From an uncultured Phycisphaerales bacterium (GTDB taxonomy: Bacteria > Planctomycetota > Phycisphaerae > Sedimentisphaerales > Anaerobacaceae), in the NCBI GenBank assembly GCA_937868145.1, contig CALMMH010000786.1, forward strand, positions 1 to 8,073: a stretch of 8,073 nucleotides of DNA, in the 5' to 3' direction. Made by a program: the position numbers and the translations under genes. Within the stretch, counting starts at the first letter, position 1, and each line of letters opens with the position of its first letter. Positions 1 through 5,640 of this stretch are shown here, piece by piece. The notes beneath the pieces were generated by a model, which saw only the letters and a list, made by a program, of their open reading frames with translations, did no database searches and was not told the origin of the DNA.

Positions 1-2071
1 GCAGGCGGGCGTTGTTGGGAGCTGCGGCCAAGCCCTCGCGACAGACTTTCTCTGCTTCCTGAAGCTTCTTGGATTTGAAGAGCAACTCGGCCAAGTCGAG
101 ATAGGCGGGAACGCGGTCGGGCTCGCATCGAATCGCCTTGCGGAAGAGATCGGCCGCAAGGTCCGTGTGTCCCAGCTTGTTGTGACACCAGCCGAGGTAG
201 TAATAGGCACTGCCGGAGGTGGGCTTGATCGCCAGGAGCTTCTCGTACTCGGCGATGGCGCCGGCCAAGTCTCCCTTGGTCCGCAACACCGAGGCGAGCG
301 AATCGTGAGGCATGTAAGAGTGCGGCAGGAGCTGCTGCACGATCCGGTACTGTTCGAGCGAGACGTCGTACTGCCTGAGGTCCTCTGCCAGCAACTGGCC
401 GTAGTCCCATCGCAGACGCCAATCGTCGGGGGCCCGTGCGATCGTCGCGGCGTATCGGCCGGCGAACGTCTGAAGCACTTCCGGCGTCAAGGCCGCTTTC
501 TCCTCGTCGAGCCGACGGCTGAGCCGATCCATCTGCTCCTTGTGGCCGAGTTGGTTGGTGAACGGCGGTTTGGCCAGAAAGCCGCGGATCACCATGTCGA
601 GCGTCTCCTGTCGGCTCCAGTCGTTGAAGCCCAGCCGCTCGGCGCACCAGTCCTCCGAGGGCGCGTCCCCTGGAGGCCGGGCCTTTCCGCGGAACCTGCC
701 GATAATTCCCGGCTCCAGTTGCTTCAGAACCTCGCGGGCCAGCACGTAGTTGCCGCGGAAGGTCGGATGCACATGCTCGTAGAAAAGGTCCTCGCCGGGC
801 AGGCCGTGAGGGCTGTCGGCAGCCACAGCCGCCGCCGTGTCCACGAACCCAACGCCTCGCGTCTTCATCCGATCAGCGACCGAACGGATGACGTCGTTGA
901 TCTGCGTGCTGGAACGAAATCGAAGCGTGTCCCGATCGCGGGCCTTCTCGTAACAGACCAAGGCATTCGCGAAATCCTCCGCTCGCTCATAGCAGCGCCC
1001 CAGGCGGAACTGCAACTCCGCGTAAGAACCATCGATCTCGGCGGCTTTCAGATAGGCGTCGATCGCCTCGAAGTCCTTGCCCTGCGTCTCGGCAATCATG
1101 CCCTGCTTGTACAGGTCGTCCCACGCTCGGGCCTGTTCGGCCGTCAGGTCCGTCCGATGGAGCGAGGCAAACGGCGGGCAGTCCCGCAGGTTCACGCCGA
1201 CCGTGCACAGGTAGGTCCGCGCTCCGGCGTCGGCGGCGAGTTTGCAGATGTCCTCCAGATTCCGCCGGAAATGACGGTATGTGGTTTCCAGCCGCGGGTC
1301 GTCCTCGCGGATTTGCTGGTCGAGAAACATTTGCATGCCCTGCCAGACCTGGGGGCCGCCCCCGGTTGGGCCGCGACTGCCGATCATCGAGGAGACGAGC
1401 TGGCCGAGCCTCGTCGCCCGCAGACGGATTCCCAGGCGGATCAGAGTCCGGTTGGACAAGCTCGAGGTGAGCACGGCGCCGGGACCGTAGGGTCCGAGCA
1501 CTTCGTTGTTGCCCAGGTACACGACGAAGAAGTCCGGGTCATCTTTCGCACAGTCACGGGCGACCTCCAGGACGACGTGTGAATTGACCGCGGCCATGGC
1601 GACCGTGATCACTTCGACGCCCAGGTCGTGGAATTGCTCCTGGAGCATCGCTTCGAGGATGCGGCCGAAGCGAAAGGCGTTGTTCGGAGCCCCCTGCGCC
1701 GCGGAGGATCCGAGAACGAAAATGCGACAGGTTCCGGCGGGTTTCTCGGCGGCAAAGAGGAACGGCTCGAACTCGCGGGCCAGGATCGGCGGGAAGAACC
1801 GCCACCCGAACTTGACGTTCTCGCCGAGGAAGCGTTTGCCGTCGACCTCGCACGGGATCGCGACGTGGGGATTGTAGCCATAGCCGACGATCCGCAGACC
1901 GGACTCCAGCAGACCGAGAAAAAAGACGGGGCCCAGGAGGATTGCGGTCAGGCGGAAGAGCCATGTCCGGCGAGCTGAGGATGGAGGTCGGGGATTGGAG
2001 GACAGAAGCTGTCCGCCACGGGGTTTCCGTTCTGGGTCTTCGGTCCTCTGTCGTCTGTCTCTGTGCGGCAC
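1..2071 (-). CDS. Membrane-anchored SGNH/GDSL-like hydrolase with TPR repeats (3' end outside window)
   Basis: The reverse-strand frame stays open from the stop of the upstream gene to the left edge. A hydrophobic segment (around WLFRLTAILLGPVFFLGLLE, about 1905-1965) is a signal anchor, followed by the GYGYNPH stretch common after such anchors. SGNH blocks follow: block I IFVLGSSAAQG, with GSS in place of GDS (nucleophile Ser codon 1703-1705); block III YLGNNE (Asn/Glu codons 1502-1510); and block V EHVHP (764-778), with Glu replacing the usual Asp of DxxH. TPR helices sit between blocks III and V (about 930-1134) and again in the last 400 bases, for example GSAYYYLGWCHNKLGH. The family probably acts on acylated extracytoplasmic glycans; the substrate cannot be read. 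The start is uncertain: there is no in-frame ATG before the anchor, and GTG at 2071 (alternatives 2080 and 2110) is the best I can offer. The function is family-based; the C-terminus is missing. Confidence 0.82.
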   Translation of the reverse strand, partial: MPHRDRRQRTEDPERKPRGGQLLSSNPRPPSSARRTWLFRLTAILLGPVFFLGLLESGLRIVGYGYNPHVAIPCEVDGKRFLGENVKFGWRFFPPILAREFEPFLFAAEKPAGTCRIFVLGSSAAQGAPNNAFRFGRILEAMLQEQFHDLGVEVITVAMAAVNSHVVLEVARDCAKDDPDFFVVYLGNNEVLGPYGPGAVLTSSLSNRTLIRLGIRLRATRLGQLVSSMIGSRGPTGGGPQVWQGMQMFLDQQIREDDPRLETTYRHFRRNLEDICKLAADAGARTYLCTVGVNLRDCPPFASLHRTDLTAEQARAWDDLYKQGMIAETQGKDFEAIDAYLKAAEIDGSYAELQFRLGRCYERAEDFANALVCYEKARDRDTLRFRSSTQINDVIRSVADRMKTRGVGFVDTAAAVAADSPHGLPGEDLFYEHVHPTFRGNYVLAREVLKQLEPGIIGRFRGKARPPGDAPSEDWCAERLGFNDWSRQETLDMVIRGFLAKPPFTNQLGHKEQMDRLSRRLDEEKAALTPEVLQTFAGRYAATIARAPDDWRLRWDYGQLLAEDLRQYDVSLEQYRIVQQLLPHSYMPHDSLASVLRTKGDLAGAIAEYEKLLAIKPTSGSAYYYLGWCHNKLGHTDLAADLFRKAIRCEPDRVPAYLDLAELLFKSKKLQEAEKVCREGLAAAPNNARL
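1974..2061. repeat. Heptamer array A, purine-rich and pyrimidine-rich half-arrays in opposition
   Basis: On the + strand five 7-base units at 1974-2008 share a ..GGAGG/..GAGG core (for example ATGGAGG at 1981 and TTGGAGG at 1995). An 18-base spacer follows, then five units at 2027-2061 of the type CGGTCCT/CTGTCGT. The second half is roughly the reverse complement of the first, so this is an imperfect inverted repeat. A short perfect hairpin, GGACAG-AAG-CTGTCC (2000-2014), sits at the inner end of the left half. The array lies between the chorismatase-like gene and the SGNH gene, in the open frame just 5' of the membrane anchor. The period is seen directly; its function is unknown. Confidence 0.6.
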
Positions 2072-2122
2072 GGTCAGCACCCCGTCGGGACAGGGGCCGG
2101 CCAACTCCACATCGCGGCAGGA

Positions 2123-3229
2123 CTACTTGGCCGCTACGGCGTCCACTTCGATCTCGAACAGCAGCTCGTCCCGGCAGACGTCGTTTTCGACCACGACCGC
2201 GGGGAAAGAGGGAACGCCGCTTTCGTCGCAATATTTGCGGAACAACGGGGCATCCTTGGCCCGCTTGAAGTACACCAGCGAGCGAGTGACGTCGCCCCAG
2301 TCCATTTCGCGGGAGCGGAGAATGGCCTGGACCACTTCCATCGTTTGGCGGACCTGCGCCGCCGGATCGTTGAGAAAGACACTTTTGCCATGTTCGTCGA
2401 TGCTGGCGGTGCCGGAGATGTACATTCGACGGAGATCGGGCAACTCCAGTTCCACGGCCCGGCTGAACGAGCTGCCGTACTGCGGGGCCGGCGACTGCAT
2501 CGGCGAGGGAACTTCGAACGCGGTCACGTCCTGGCTGTCGGTCTTGATGGCGAGCACGCCGGCCAACAGGGCCGCACCCAGGAGATTGCGGCCGCCGATG
2601 CCGGTGCTGGCGGGCAGCAGGCCGTCGTAGACCTTCTTCTCCTGGAAGAACTTGTTGCGAACGCCGTTGAACTCGCGATACCAGCCCAGGATGTCGTCGT
2701 TGTAGAACCAGGTGCGCAGGACGTCGCTGAAGGCCATGCCGGCATCGTCGAGCAGACTGTCCATCTGACCGAAGACCACCGTGGCCTGCTCGGGCTTTCC
2801 GGCCCGGACATCTTGCGGCAGCAAACCCGCGAGTCGGCAGTACTGGACGAGGCCGTCGTCGAAGACGCTGCCCATCCGGCGGCCGTTGAACGACAGCGGC
2901 CGAACCGGCGTCCCGGAGACGGCCCACACGAACACGCCATACAGGTTATCGGTCCGGGAATTCTCGACCCAGGCCAGGGGCACGTTGGTCCCCCCGACCG
3001 CATCGATCAATACCTGCAGGCTGCCGCGGTCGGCCGCGGACAGGCCCAGGGCCTCCACAGAGACGATCTTCCCGTCCACCTGATGCACCGCCTCTGCGAC
3101 TCTGCGAAACAGAGAGTCCGGCGCTTCGCCTTTTTGGGGGGTAATCGTGATGAAGTGTTCTTGAACCTGATCCCGACTTACCGTGGTAACGCTCAAGCCT
3201 GTCGCCACTCGTTTTTGAAAGCTCGTCAA
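2123..3229 (-). CDS. Chorismatase-like (FkbO/Hyg5-type) protein of the RidA/YjgF fold
   Basis: A 368-residue protein with two RidA-like halves, the size and layout of chorismatases (FkbO, Hyg5, XanB2), which hydrolyse or eliminate chorismate to dihydroxycyclohexadiene or hydroxybenzoate products. The resemblance rests on the RTWFY...WYREFN stretch (172-189), PASTGIGG (206-213), YGSSFSRA (251-258), the strand ISGTASI (271-277) and the C-terminal VCRDELLFEIE (351-361), whose Glu residues lie where this fold has active-site acids. The N-terminal about 90 residues match less well. TTG at 3229 is chosen because AGGAG lies 8 bases upstream; a longer frame from TTG 3250 has no such site. A promoter (3283-3311) precedes the gene, and the SGNH gene follows on the same strand. 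Whether chorismate is really the substrate is unproven: many relatives are annotated only as RidA or L-PSP family. Confidence 0.8.
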   Translation of the reverse strand: MTSFQKRVATGLSVTTVSRDQVQEHFITITPQKGEAPDSLFRRVAEAVHQVDGKIVSVEALGLSAADRGSLQVLIDAVGGTNVPLAWVENSRTDNLYGVFVWAVSGTPVRPLSFNGRRMGSVFDDGLVQYCRLAGLLPQDVRAGKPEQATVVFGQMDSLLDDAGMAFSDVLRTWFYNDDILGWYREFNGVRNKFFQEKKVYDGLLPASTGIGGRNLLGAALLAGVLAIKTDSQDVTAFEVPSPMQSPAPQYGSSFSRAVELELPDLRRMYISGTASIDEHGKSVFLNDPAAQVRQTMEVVQAILRSREMDWGDVTRSLVYFKRAKDAPLFRKYCDESGVPSFPAVVVENDVCRDELLFEIEVDAVAAK

Positions 3230-3237
3230 TGCCGAAG

Positions 3238-3242
3238 CTCCT
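3238..3242 (-). promoter_or_regulatory. Ribosome binding site deciding a TTG start
   Basis: AGGAG on the reverse strand ends 8 bases before TTG 3229-3227. This supports TTG 3229, rather than the in-frame TTG at 3250, as the start of the chorismatase-like gene. Confidence 0.6.
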
Positions 3243-3282
3243 GCCTGCAAACCCAGAAATGATCGATAGACTCAGTTTTTCC

Positions 3283-3311
3283 CTTATACCAAAAAAGCCC
3301 GTTCGACACAA
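3283..3311 (-). promoter_or_regulatory. Candidate sigma70 promoter of the chorismatase-like gene
   Basis: On the reverse strand TTGTGT (3311-3306) and TATAAG (3288-3283) are separated by exactly 17 bases. The -10 box matches the consensus at five of six positions and the -35 box at three of six. Transcription would start near 3276, giving a leader of about 47 bases before the TTG start. The promoter overlaps the terminator hairpin of the preceding gene. Confidence 0.5.
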
Positions 3312-3319
3312 GGACTTTT
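3291..3319 (-). terminator. Intrinsic terminator after the pseudouridine synthase gene
   Basis: Reading the reverse strand, AAAAGTCC (3319-3312) pairs with GGGCTTTT (3300-3293) over eight positions including one T-G wobble, around an 11-base loop, and runs into a T tract at 3296-3291. It lies about 85 bases past the stop at 3404. The stem is A/T-weighted and short, so termination may be partial. On the + strand the same arms also end in TTTT, but no gene there needs it. Confidence 0.5.
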
Positions 3320-3403
3320 CTGGGGTCGGAAACCGTAAATGTTCGCCCTTCAAATACTTGTGGAAGGCCCCGGCTCGAACCAAACGCGAGGGAAAGAACC
3401 TCC

Positions 3404-4198
3404 CTACGATTTCGCTTTCGGAGAAGGCTTTCGTTTGGACCGAGGCCGCTTGCCCGAAGGCTTGCCGGACGGCTCGGCCGGACGGTCGGTGGCGGCGCGT
3501 CGCAGGGCCTCCACTTCCCCTCTGGTCAAGGGTCGATACTGGCCGACGCCCAGGCCCTCGATCCTCAGGCCGCCGATCCGCGTTCGTTTGAGCGAACTGA
3601 CAGACAAGCCCACTTTCGCCAGCATCCGGCGGACCTGGCGATTGAGCCCCTGGCGAATCGTGATCTCGATCATGGCCTCTTCCCGGCCGTTATGGATCAC
3701 CTTGACGGCGGCTCCTCCGGTCTTGCCCTCGGCCAGCCAGACGCCCTTCTTGAGCCGCTCCACGGCCGCATCGTCCAGATGGCCGGACACACGGGCCATG
3801 TAGGTCTTGGCCACCTTGTACCTCGGGTGCGTCAGAAGATTGGTCAACTCCGCATCGTTGGTCAGGATCAGCAATCCCATCGTGTCGACATCCAGGCGGC
3901 CCACACAGAACACCCGCTCCGAGGTGGGAACCAGGCCCAGCGCGCTCGGACGGCCCTGGGGATCATGGCTGGTGCAGATGACGCCCTTGGGCTTGTTCAC
4001 CAGAAAGTACACGCGGTCGGGCATCTTGAGCCGTCGTCCGCTGACGATGATGTTGTCGTTCTCCGGGTCCGCGAACGCCGGCAATTCATCAACGACCTTG
4101 CCGTTGATGCGAACCACGCCCTGGAGAATCAGTTCTTCGCACTGGCGACGCGAAGCGATGCCGGCCGAAGCCATGACTTTTTGAAGACGCTCTCTCAT
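3404..4198 (-). CDS. rluB: 23S rRNA pseudouridine synthase, RsuA/RluB family
   Basis: The 264-residue protein isomerises a uridine in rRNA; RluB homologues modify the peptidyl-transferase region of 23S rRNA, around U2605 in E. coli numbering. It starts with an S4 RNA-binding domain (MRERLQKVMASAG to about residue 58). The catalytic motif GRLDVDTMGLLILTND follows, with the nucleophilic Asp at 103, then the RQGLNRQVRRM motif (182-192) typical of the family. A lysine/arginine/proline-rich tail (about 237-264) should be disordered and bind RNA. ATG 4198 is chosen because the S4 domain begins there; an in-frame ATG at 4258 would add 20 residues made only of heptamer-repeat sequence. No clear Shine-Dalgarno site precedes it, because array B ends 3 bases upstream. 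RluB rather than RsuA, RluE or RluF is judged from overall appearance. Confidence 0.93.
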   Translation of the reverse strand: MRERLQKVMASAGIASRRQCEELILQGVVRINGKVVDELPAFADPENDNIIVSGRRLKMPDRVYFLVNKPKGVICTSHDPQGRPSALGLVPTSERVFCVGRLDVDTMGLLILTNDAELTNLLTHPRYKVAKTYMARVSGHLDDAAVERLKKGVWLAEGKTGGAAVKVIHNGREEAMIEITIRQGLNRQVRRMLAKVGLSVSSLKRTRIGGLRIEGLGVGQYRPLTRGEVEALRRAATDRPAEPSGKPSGKRPRSKRKPSPKAKS

Positions 4199-4201
4199 AG
4201 C

Positions 4202-4285
4202 TGATTGAGAATGGATGACGGATGATGGACAAGGAAAGTATCGCTCCTCTTCAATCATCCTTCATCAATAATCCTTAATCAATGG
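4202..4285. repeat. Heptamer array B filling the prenyltransferase-pseudouridine synthase gap
   Basis: Eighty-four bases, exactly twelve 7-base slots in one register. On the + strand five units at 4202-4236 follow TGATGGA/TGATTGA, a 7-base spacer occupies 4237-4243, and six units at 4244-4285 alternate between TCAATCA-like and TCCTTCA-like forms. TGATTGA at 4202 is the exact reverse complement of TCAATCA at 4251, so the halves can pair. The last slot contains the prenyltransferase stop codon (4279-4281), and the first slot begins 3 bases from the start codon of the pseudouridine synthase. Function unknown. Confidence 0.7.
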
Positions 4286-5160
4286 AAATAGATTATTCCG
4301 ACGCACAGGACGGCCCAGGTCGCCAGTCCCATCTGGAACGGCCGATCCCGCAGGATCAGCTTCACCGGATCCGAATATTGTCCATTCTGCGTCAACGCGC
4401 TGAATCGAAAGATACAATACAGCACCACAGGCGACGTGTACACAAGACTATTCGTTCCGAATCGCTCGATGGTTTCGGAATCCATCGCATACATGAGAAA
4501 ACAAATGACGGCCAGAACGCTGCTGACGTCGAGCATATGGGCCAGCAGCTCCGGCGTGTACTCGCCGAGTGTTTTGCGGAAAGCCTCGCTGTTGGCCTGG
4601 AGCTGGGCGATTTCGCCCCGTCGCTTGCTGAAGGCCAGAAACAGCGTCAGGGCGAACGTGCACACGACCAGCCAGGGCGAGATGAACACGTCGATCACCA
4701 CCGCTCCGGCCACCGCCCGCAGGCAGAAACCCACTGCAATGATGGCACAGTCCAAAATCATAAGGTGTTTGAGACCCAGGGAATACAGAACCATCAGCAC
4801 GGTATAGGCCAGGAGGATCGCCGCCAGTTTTGGAGAGAGCAAAAAGCTGCCGACCAGGGCCGGCACGATGCAGGCCACCGCGACAAGCCCCGCCGTCGAC
4901 GGGCTCACCCGGCCGGAGGCGATCGGTCTGCTGCGGCGCTCCGGGTGGATGCTGTCGGTCTTGCGATCCATCAGATCGTTCACGATATAGATGGCGGACG
5001 CAGCCAGAGAAAAGCAGACGAACGCCCCCACCGCCCGTCCGACCGCCCAGCACACCTGCTCGAACGAGCCCGCGAGCTGCCGGCTGAAGACCAGGGCCGC
5101 GAAGACGAAAACATTCTTGACCCAATGAACGGGCCGAAGGATCTGGAGCCACTTCATCAT
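4279..5160 (-). CDS. UbiA-superfamily prenyltransferase, decaprenyl-phosphate phosphoribosyltransferase-like
   Basis: A 293-residue polytopic membrane protein with about eight or nine hydrophobic helices. The first Asp-rich motif NDLMDRKTD (61-69) runs straight into IHPERRSRPIASG (71-83). This NDxxDxxxDxxHPxxxxRPIASG form marks the group that transfers 5-phosphoribose from PRPP to polyprenyl phosphate, the first step towards polyprenyl-phosphoryl arabinose or ribose donors for the envelope. It is not the 4-hydroxybenzoate or haem group. A second conserved loop is YSLGLKHLMILD (116-127), and FLAFSKRRGE (164-173) also fits the family. The epimerase partners DprE1 and DprE2 are not in the window. 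Two adjacent ATG codons (5160, 5157) can start it. There is no Shine-Dalgarno site, since the start codon sits at the edge of heptamer array C, and the stop lies in array B. The exact substrate is inferred. Confidence 0.88.
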   Translation of the reverse strand: MMKWLQILRPVHWVKNVFVFAALVFSRQLAGSFEQVCWAVGRAVGAFVCFSLAASAIYIVNDLMDRKTDSIHPERRSRPIASGRVSPSTAGLVAVACIVPALVGSFLLSPKLAAILLAYTVLMVLYSLGLKHLMILDCAIIAVGFCLRAVAGAVVIDVFISPWLVVCTFALTLFLAFSKRRGEIAQLQANSEAFRKTLGEYTPELLAHMLDVSSVLAVICFLMYAMDSETIERFGTNSLVYTSPVVLYCIFRFSALTQNGQYSDPVKLILRDRPFQMGLATWAVLCVGIIYFH

Positions 5161-5273
5161 TTACTATTTACGATTCATTATTTACGATTTCGATTCTGCG
5201 GCAATTCGCAGACGGGACCTACGGCAGCAACGAATAGTAAATCGTAAATCGTAAATCGTAAATCCAAAAATCA
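5160..5273. repeat. Heptamer array C, inverted halves with a central hairpin
   Basis: The left half (5160-5194) has five 7-base units, with TTTACGA at 5167 and again at 5181. The right half (5232-5273) has six, with AAATCGT identical at 5239, 5246 and 5253. The halves are approximate reverse complements, so the locus can fold into a long imperfect hairpin. The spacer (5195-5231) is not repetitive but contains a perfect 6-bp hairpin, TCTGCG-GCAATT-CGCAGA (5195-5212). The left edge touches the prenyltransferase start codon, and the right edge holds the stop codon of the decayed frame at 5271-5273. This is the clearest of the three arrays. Confidence 0.8.
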
Positions 5274-5510
5274 CAACAACTGCGACTCGACGACCTCAAA
5301 GACAAATACGCCCTGCCTCTGCTCACGGACGGCTACTTGCCCACCCGGCGGCTCAAAGCCCATGCCCTGGGCCATCAGGCACGACTTCAAGGCGATCCTG
5401 TACACCGAGGAACTGGGCCTGTATCACCAGCCCTCCCCCTCCCCGACGCCGCTCCAAAGCGTACAATCGATAAACTCGGGAATCTGGCGGAACTTCCACG
5501 CGAGGTTTGA
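5271..5510 (-). pseudogene. Decayed reading frame interrupted by an in-frame TGA
   Basis: One reverse-strand frame looks coding on both sides of a single TGA (5426-5424). Before it the residues are WKFRQIPEFIDCTLW...GEGEGW; after it come YRPSSSVYRIALKSCLMAQG and a further 30 residues ending ...FEVVESQLL, then TGA at 5273-5271. Third codon positions on both sides are rich in G and C, about 76-82% by my count, as in the neighbouring genes. No ATG or GTG start precedes the first part; the frame is closed by TAA at 5541-5543, so the 5' end is lost or mutated. A G-rich tract sits just before the TGA. I do not recognise the family. A degraded gene is the simplest reading. Recoding of the TGA is possible but unsupported, as no convincing SECIS-type hairpin follows. 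The rest of this 480-base gap is array C and the rightward promoter and leader. Confidence 0.45.
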
Positions 5511-5558
5511 GCTTTTTCTTACTCCTGTGTTGCGTGTGAGTTACGCCTTTGTTTTTTC

Positions 5559-5587
5559 TTGACTGACGGCCCCGCAAACGCGATAAT
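5559..5587 (+). promoter_or_regulatory. Strong sigma70 promoter of the coiled-coil envelope gene
   Basis: TTGACT (5559-5564) and GATAAT (5582-5587), each one base from consensus, are 17 bases apart. The region just upstream is T-rich. Transcription would begin near 5594, giving a leader of about 47 bases. Confidence 0.75.
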
Positions 5588-5625
5588 ATGGCTAACTTAG
5601 TAGTTTTGGGATGCCCGGGTTTACC

Positions 5626-5631
5626 AAGGAG
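5626..5631 (+). promoter_or_regulatory. Ribosome binding site deciding the ATG at 5641
   Basis: AAGGAG ends 9 bases before ATG 5641, across a T-rich spacer. The in-frame ATG at 5611 has no such site and would place the AAGGAG inside the coding region, so 5641 is preferred. Confidence 0.8.
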
Positions 5632-5640
5632 TATTTTTTT

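Noticed and set aside
167..1582. Long + strand open frame opposite the SGNH gene
   Set aside because: The opposite strand carries clear SGNH and TPR motifs; this frame is an Arg/Gly/Val-rich mirror typical of high-GC antisense frames.
1554..2927. 457-codon reverse-strand frame beginning inside the chorismatase-like gene
   Set aside because: It is out of frame with both recognised proteins, Arg/Pro-rich, and matches no family motif. Its ATG at 1964 would break the hydrophobic anchor of the SGNH protein.
2063..3262. 399-codon + strand frame
   Set aside because: Antisense of the chorismatase-like gene, with no start signals and no recognisable motif.
3372..3381. GGTTCGAGCC on the reverse strand, like a tRNA T-arm
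   Set aside because: Flanking bases do not form a T stem, and no anticodon arm or acceptor stem could be found.
2123..5160. Chorismatase plus UbiA read as a hydroxybenzoate-prenylation (quinone) pair
   Set aside because: The UbiA protein carries the phosphoribosyltransferase signature, not that of hydroxybenzoate prenyltransferases, and the two genes are separated by rluB, a terminator and a promoter.
4282..5247. 321-codon + strand frame
   Set aside because: Charged, His/Arg-rich mirror of the membrane prenyltransferase; it has no independent evidence.
5160..5273. CRISPR array or transposon ends
   Set aside because: The units are 7 bases and contiguous without unique spacers; no terminal repeats with target duplication and no transposase are present.
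5370..5426. Possible selenocysteine insertion element after TGA 5426-5424
   Set aside because: Only a 4-bp TACA/TGTA pairing is visible; no stem with the usual apical loop could be formed.
5280..5430. + strand peptide fragments (KDKYALPLLTDGY and HDFKAILYTEELGL) that look gene-like
   Set aside because: They lie in two different frames. The reverse strand gives one continuous frame with better codon bias, so they are probably its mirror.
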